The notes under the pieces are model-generated. The model was not told the DNA's origin. It made no database searches and saw nothing but the letters and a program-made list of their open reading frames with translations. A stretch of 64,000 nt of DNA from Lepisosteus oculatus (taxonomy: Eukaryota; Chordata; Actinopteri; Semionotiformes; Lepisosteidae). The position numbers were made by a program, and so were the translations under genes. Where the stretch lies: assembly GCF_040954835.1 (NCBI RefSeq), contig NC_090711.1, forward strand, positions 2,549,501-2,613,500. Direction: 5' to 3'. Shown piece by piece: positions 60,740-64,000 of the stretch. How positions within the stretch are numbered: the first letter of the stretch is position 1; each line of letters begins with the position of its first letter.

Positions 60740-60785
60740 AACACTTCCGGTGTGAAGTTGAAGGTCAAAGTGCACTTCCTGTTGT
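60740..60785 (+). promoter_or_regulatory. NFS1 promoter elements: ETS sites and a DR1 nuclear-receptor site
   Basis: CTTCCGG at 60744-60750 and ACTTCCTG at about 60774-60781 are ETS/GABP-type cores, common in promoters of mitochondrial genes. Between them AGGTCAAAGTGCA (60762-60774) is a good DR1 element of the HNF4/RXR type. The start codon follows about 240 bases downstream. Confidence 0.45.
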
Positions 60786-61011
60786 ATACTCGCGTAGGTA
60801 GGGGTGTGCGCGTAACAGTGTGTTTGTCTGTGATGATGTAAGGAAAGTTATTTCCCCAGCTTGGTGTATCAGTCTGCCCTTCAGAGCGCAACTTTGCTCA
60901 AACGCAGTTCTTTCCCTTTTCGTCTTCCACGGATGTGAGTTTAGTTGAAATCTCCTTACTGTAGTGAACCGATTGTGGAGAGTTACAACGTAAGTTGTTT
61001 TTCGCGTTACG

Positions 61012-64000
61012 ATGCTGAGCAGGACTGTGCTAAGAAACATTTTTGGAGCCAGCAGGGGTGGTTTTCCCTGTCGTGCGTGGAATTATTCCGAAAGCGTGTC
61101 GAATGCTAACCACCGGGAGAAAGGTAACAGTTTTTGGATTATACTATAAGTGCTGTTGAGTCCGTTTTACAGGTTTTGTTGGGTAGCCGGCACCACATAA
61201 AAACATGTCCAAGCAGGGAGCTGCGTCAACATGCGTAGGCTGCAAAGGAACAAGTAAAGGTTTAAAAGTAATAGGTTTATTCCATGCTGAAAAAAAGAAG
61301 AGAACACAACGTTTCGGCCGTGGAGCCTTCTTCAGGTGTAAGGAAGAAGGCTCACACCTGAAGAAGGCTCCACGGCCGAAACGTTGTGTTCTCTTTCTTC
61401 TTTTTCAGCATGGAATAAACCTATTACTTGTTCCTTTGCAGCCTACGCATGCTGACGCAGCTACCCACCTGAAGTAAAGGTTTATTTCTGTGAAACACGA
61501 CGTTTCGCCTGTGGAGCTTTCCTTTCACATAAAAAACATTCCTGCTTCCGCCCGTGCAGTTGTCTTTGTCGTTCTCTTCACATGTGTTTGTTGTTGGCAG
61601 AGAACCTCACGGGCAGAGACCTGGAGAAACATGAGCTGCGCCCGTTGTACATGGATTTCCAAGCCACCACGCCGATGGTACGTCGGCTCGGTTAATTACC
61701 ACATTCAGACATTCATTACGTCGTGTCCGCCCCAGGGGTCAGTGTGGTGGAGTGGTCAGGATGGCGGCATTCCAGCTCAGGGGCCCTGGGTTCCTTTTCG
61801 CCCCCTGGGTGCTGTCTGTGTGGAGTTTGCATGTTTGCACGGGGGGGTGTTTCTCTGGGGTTCCTCCTGCAGTCCAAAGTCATGCTGGTGGGTTAATTGG
61901 CTTTGGGGGAAATTGGCCCTGGTGTGAGTGTGTGTGTGTCCTGCGATGGACTGTTGTCCCCTGCTTGCTGGGATAGGCTCCAGCTGAATGAAGAGGGTAC
62001 AGAACAGAGGGATGAGGAACCTCACCGTGTACTGGGGCAGCAGCAGTAGTGAAGTGCCTGCTTTCAGTGGCCATAGCAAGGGGGATCCGCACCCACGACC
62101 TTCTTATTGGCGGGGCCCCTCTCCACTCATGTCCAGGATCCCACGGTTGTCCGTTCTTCCCCGCAGGACCCCCGCGTGCTGGATGCCATGTTGCCCTATC
62201 AGGTGAATTACTATGGCAACCCTCACTCCAGAACGCATGCATATGGCTGGGAGAGCGAGAGGGCTGTGGAGGTGGCCAGAAAGGTGAGCCCGGCGCGCGC
62301 GCTCCCCCTCCGATCCACCGGGCCTGGGCGACGGCAGCCGACGCGCTGCAGGTGCCGCTCAGGCGTCTCGGGATGATCGGGACTGGGGCATTTACAGCAG
62401 TGGCAAACAAAAAAAAAACACCTTAAACTTCAGAAGTCGCGTGCTGATTTTGAGTCAGCTCCAATCTGAATTTAAAGCACAGGGAAGGTATTGATTTAGA
62501 AAAGAACTGTAAATGTACGCTTCTCTTTTTTCCTCCGTCATGACCCCGTACTGCTTTTCTGTCTTCCCTGTGTAGCAAGTGGCCGACCTGATTGGGGCTG
62601 ATCCCAGGGAGATCGTGTTCACCAGCGGCGCAACGGAGTCCAACAACATGTCAATCAAAGTGCGCATCACAGCAACAGAAAGTTGCCTCCTCTCGTGTGT
62701 AACCCGATTGGTGTTTAATCGATGGTGTTGATTAAGTGCAACCTGTGCATTCAGTTAATGGTCAAGACTGTGTGGCTCATTAAGGGGCAGAAGGACAGAC
62801 TAAATGGGCAGGGTCATGCTACGATTATAATAATGTTGTATTGAATACTAGAAGGCCGACGTCCATTCTCGTTTTCCCTTCCTGTCCCTTGTACCAGAAT
62901 GTTTCTCATTTAACGATAGAGCGTCTCACACCAGCAGTGAGAGACCATGATGCCCACTGACCTCTCTGACCACTCTGATCACTAATTGAGCCCATTCATT
63001 GCTGCTTTGAAACACACACAGCCTTGTGTCCTAGTTTCAAGCAGGTGGTGACTATAAAGAGACAGACAAAGCCTGCAGGTTGGCCTCCCTTTCATGACCC
63101 AGGGTTGTCCTTCACCGGGTCCCCCCGTAATGCGATTTTCCTGGTGTTCCCTCGGACTGCAGGGTGTGGCGCGGTTCTACAAGTCCAGGAAGAAACATGT
63201 CGTCACCACGCAGACGGAGCACAAGTGCGTGCTGGACTCCTGCCGAGCGCTGGAGGCCGAAGGGTTCGACGTCACGTACTTGCCTGTAAAAAGTAACGGC
63301 CTCATTGATCTGGAGGTGCGTGTTGTGTTTGTAGCGGTGCGTTGGGAGAAGGGGAGCTGAATGTGCTTTCATTTGACTATTTAGATCTTGAGCTTCCTAC
63401 AGCGTGTATCTCGGTATTCTCATAGTGCTTTTTTATTCAATATTTACTCATTGACTATAATTCAGGAAACGTGCATTACATAACCATACTCCACAATGTT
63501 ACCCTTTTGGGTTTACAGACTTTCAGGTTGAATTACAGCTTTGAATTAAATCTTAGGCCGGACTTAGGTTTGTTCAGTTCTTACTAGATTAAAAATACTG
63601 AGCAGGTTGAAACGTCTAAGCAGCATTATGGGTGTGCTTGCCCACTTCTCAGTTTGCTCATCTGCCTTGTGTTGTTTGTCAGCAACTGGAAGAGACCATC
63701 AGGCCTGACACCAGCCTGGTTTCAGTCATGACGGTCAACAACGAGATTGGGGTGAAACAGCCGGTGAAAGAAATAGGTGAGAGACCCTGTGCTCCTGTTG
63801 CAGTTGGGCTGGCTTCATGCTTTTTATTTTTTTATCTTTCTCGTAGCCGTGTTTACATTTTCAAAGGAACTTTGTGTTCTGTTCCGGATCAGGTCGCGTC
63901 TGCCGTTCCAAAAAGGTGTTTTTCCACACGGATGCGGCTCAGGCCGTGGGGAAGATCCCGGTTAACGTCAACGAGTGGAACGTCGATCTGATGTCAATCA
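61012..64000 (+). CDS. nfs1: NFS1, mitochondrial cysteine desulfurase (5' part, first 248 codons)
   Basis: Exons 61012-61123, 61601-61677, 62167-62283, 62576-62659, 63163-63315, 63683-63776 and 63893-64000 (cut by the window end) join in frame. NFS1 is a PLP enzyme that removes sulfur from cysteine for Fe-S cluster assembly, acting with ISD11, ACP and the ISCU scaffold in mitochondria. The N-terminus ([17 protein letters not shown]) is a typical matrix presequence. Class V aminotransferase features are present: [22 protein letters not shown], the PLP-binding [26 protein letters not shown] and [11 protein letters not shown], whose Asp and Gln contact the cofactor. The PLP lysine and the catalytic Cys loop lie beyond the window. 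Intron 1 contains a palindromic element and intron 2 a SINE-like repeat. Confidence 0.97.
61219..61462. repeat. Palindromic MITE-like element, full copy in NFS1 intron 1
   Basis: Two arms of about 115-120 bases are reverse complements around a short centre (about 61341-61353). The outer ends are 'agctgcgtcaacatgcgtag' and 'ctacgcatgctgacgcagct'. The inner arms carry 'aacacaacgtttcggccgtg' then 'gagccttcttcaggtgt' and its mirror. No coding capacity. A shorter copy lies at 24615-24792. Confidence 0.9.
61470..61540 (+). repeat. Diverged fragment of the same palindromic family
   Basis: The phrase 'aaacacgacgtttcgcctgt' then 'ggagctttcctttc' is a diverged version of the cgtttcggccgtggagcctt core next door. 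Confidence 0.5.
61735..62160 (+). repeat. SINE-like repeat filling NFS1 intron 2
   Basis: Contains 'ctgtctgtgtggagtttgca', 'cctgcagtccaaagtcatgc', 'ctgcgatggactgttgtccc' and 'ctgggataggctccagctga', a nearly complete fish SINE-type repeat. It extends almost to the acceptor at 62166. The last 80 bases may be a second repeat type. Confidence 0.8.

Noticed and set aside
58790-61000. ROMO1 between the PDP-like gene and NFS1
   Set aside because: No frame on either strand carries the glycine-rich membrane segments of ROMO1.
1-64000. CRISPR array, operon or prokaryotic content
   Set aside because: Repeats present are minisatellites, SINE-like and DNA transposons. Genes are intron-split with poly(A) signals.

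Overview
The window is nuclear DNA from a vertebrate, almost certainly a ray-finned fish. The evidence is split genes with GT-AG introns, mammalian-like orthologues (RBM39, REM1, NFS1), an intact Tc1-type transposon of the kind common in fish, and interspersed repeats whose consensus I know from fish genomes. All recognised genes look single-copy. A gar- or bowfin-like fish is possible, but I cannot fix the species.

Layout. 0-7 kb: two small plus-strand genes of unknown function, each with its coding part in one exon ending in Gly/Asp-rich repeats. The second begins with a myristoylation-like MGGQSSKKK sequence. They are separated by SINE-like and other repeats. 7.2-18.1 kb: a plus-strand coiled-coil gene that I identify as the orthologue of human C20orf96. 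Eight coding exons join in frame (10038-17131), its 5' end is unresolved, and an RFX X-box-like site lies near its probable promoter. 18.59-20.22 kb: a complete Tc1/mariner element with long, nearly identical inverted repeats and an uninterrupted 339-codon DD34E transposase. 20.4-30.1 kb: REM1, an RGK small GTPase, with four coding exons joining to exactly 299 codons. 30.2-45.8 kb: gene-poor DNA with repeats, microsatellites and a long hairpin. 45.8-55.9 kb: RBM39, a splicing factor, complete in 16 coding exons (537 aa), with a candidate poison exon in its first coding intron. 57.15-60.1 kb (minus strand): an intronless-coding PP2C of the pyruvate dehydrogenase phosphatase family. 60.7-64 kb: NFS1, the mitochondrial cysteine desulfurase, first seven exons, running off the window.

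The gene set corresponds to human chromosome 20 (C20orf96, REM1, RBM39, NFS1). RBM39 and NFS1 keep their human neighbourhood and relative orientation, but a pyruvate dehydrogenase phosphatase paralogue sits between them, where mammals have ROMO1. The genes do not form a pathway. PDP and NFS1 are both mitochondrial, but nothing in the sequence shows that they are co-regulated.

The least explained content is the pair of Gly/Asp-rich genes, the third PDP paralogue, and the splicing signals inside RBM39 intron 1 (coding) and the following intron. Exon limits are read by eye from splice consensus, reading-frame continuity and remembered human proteins; no alignment was run.
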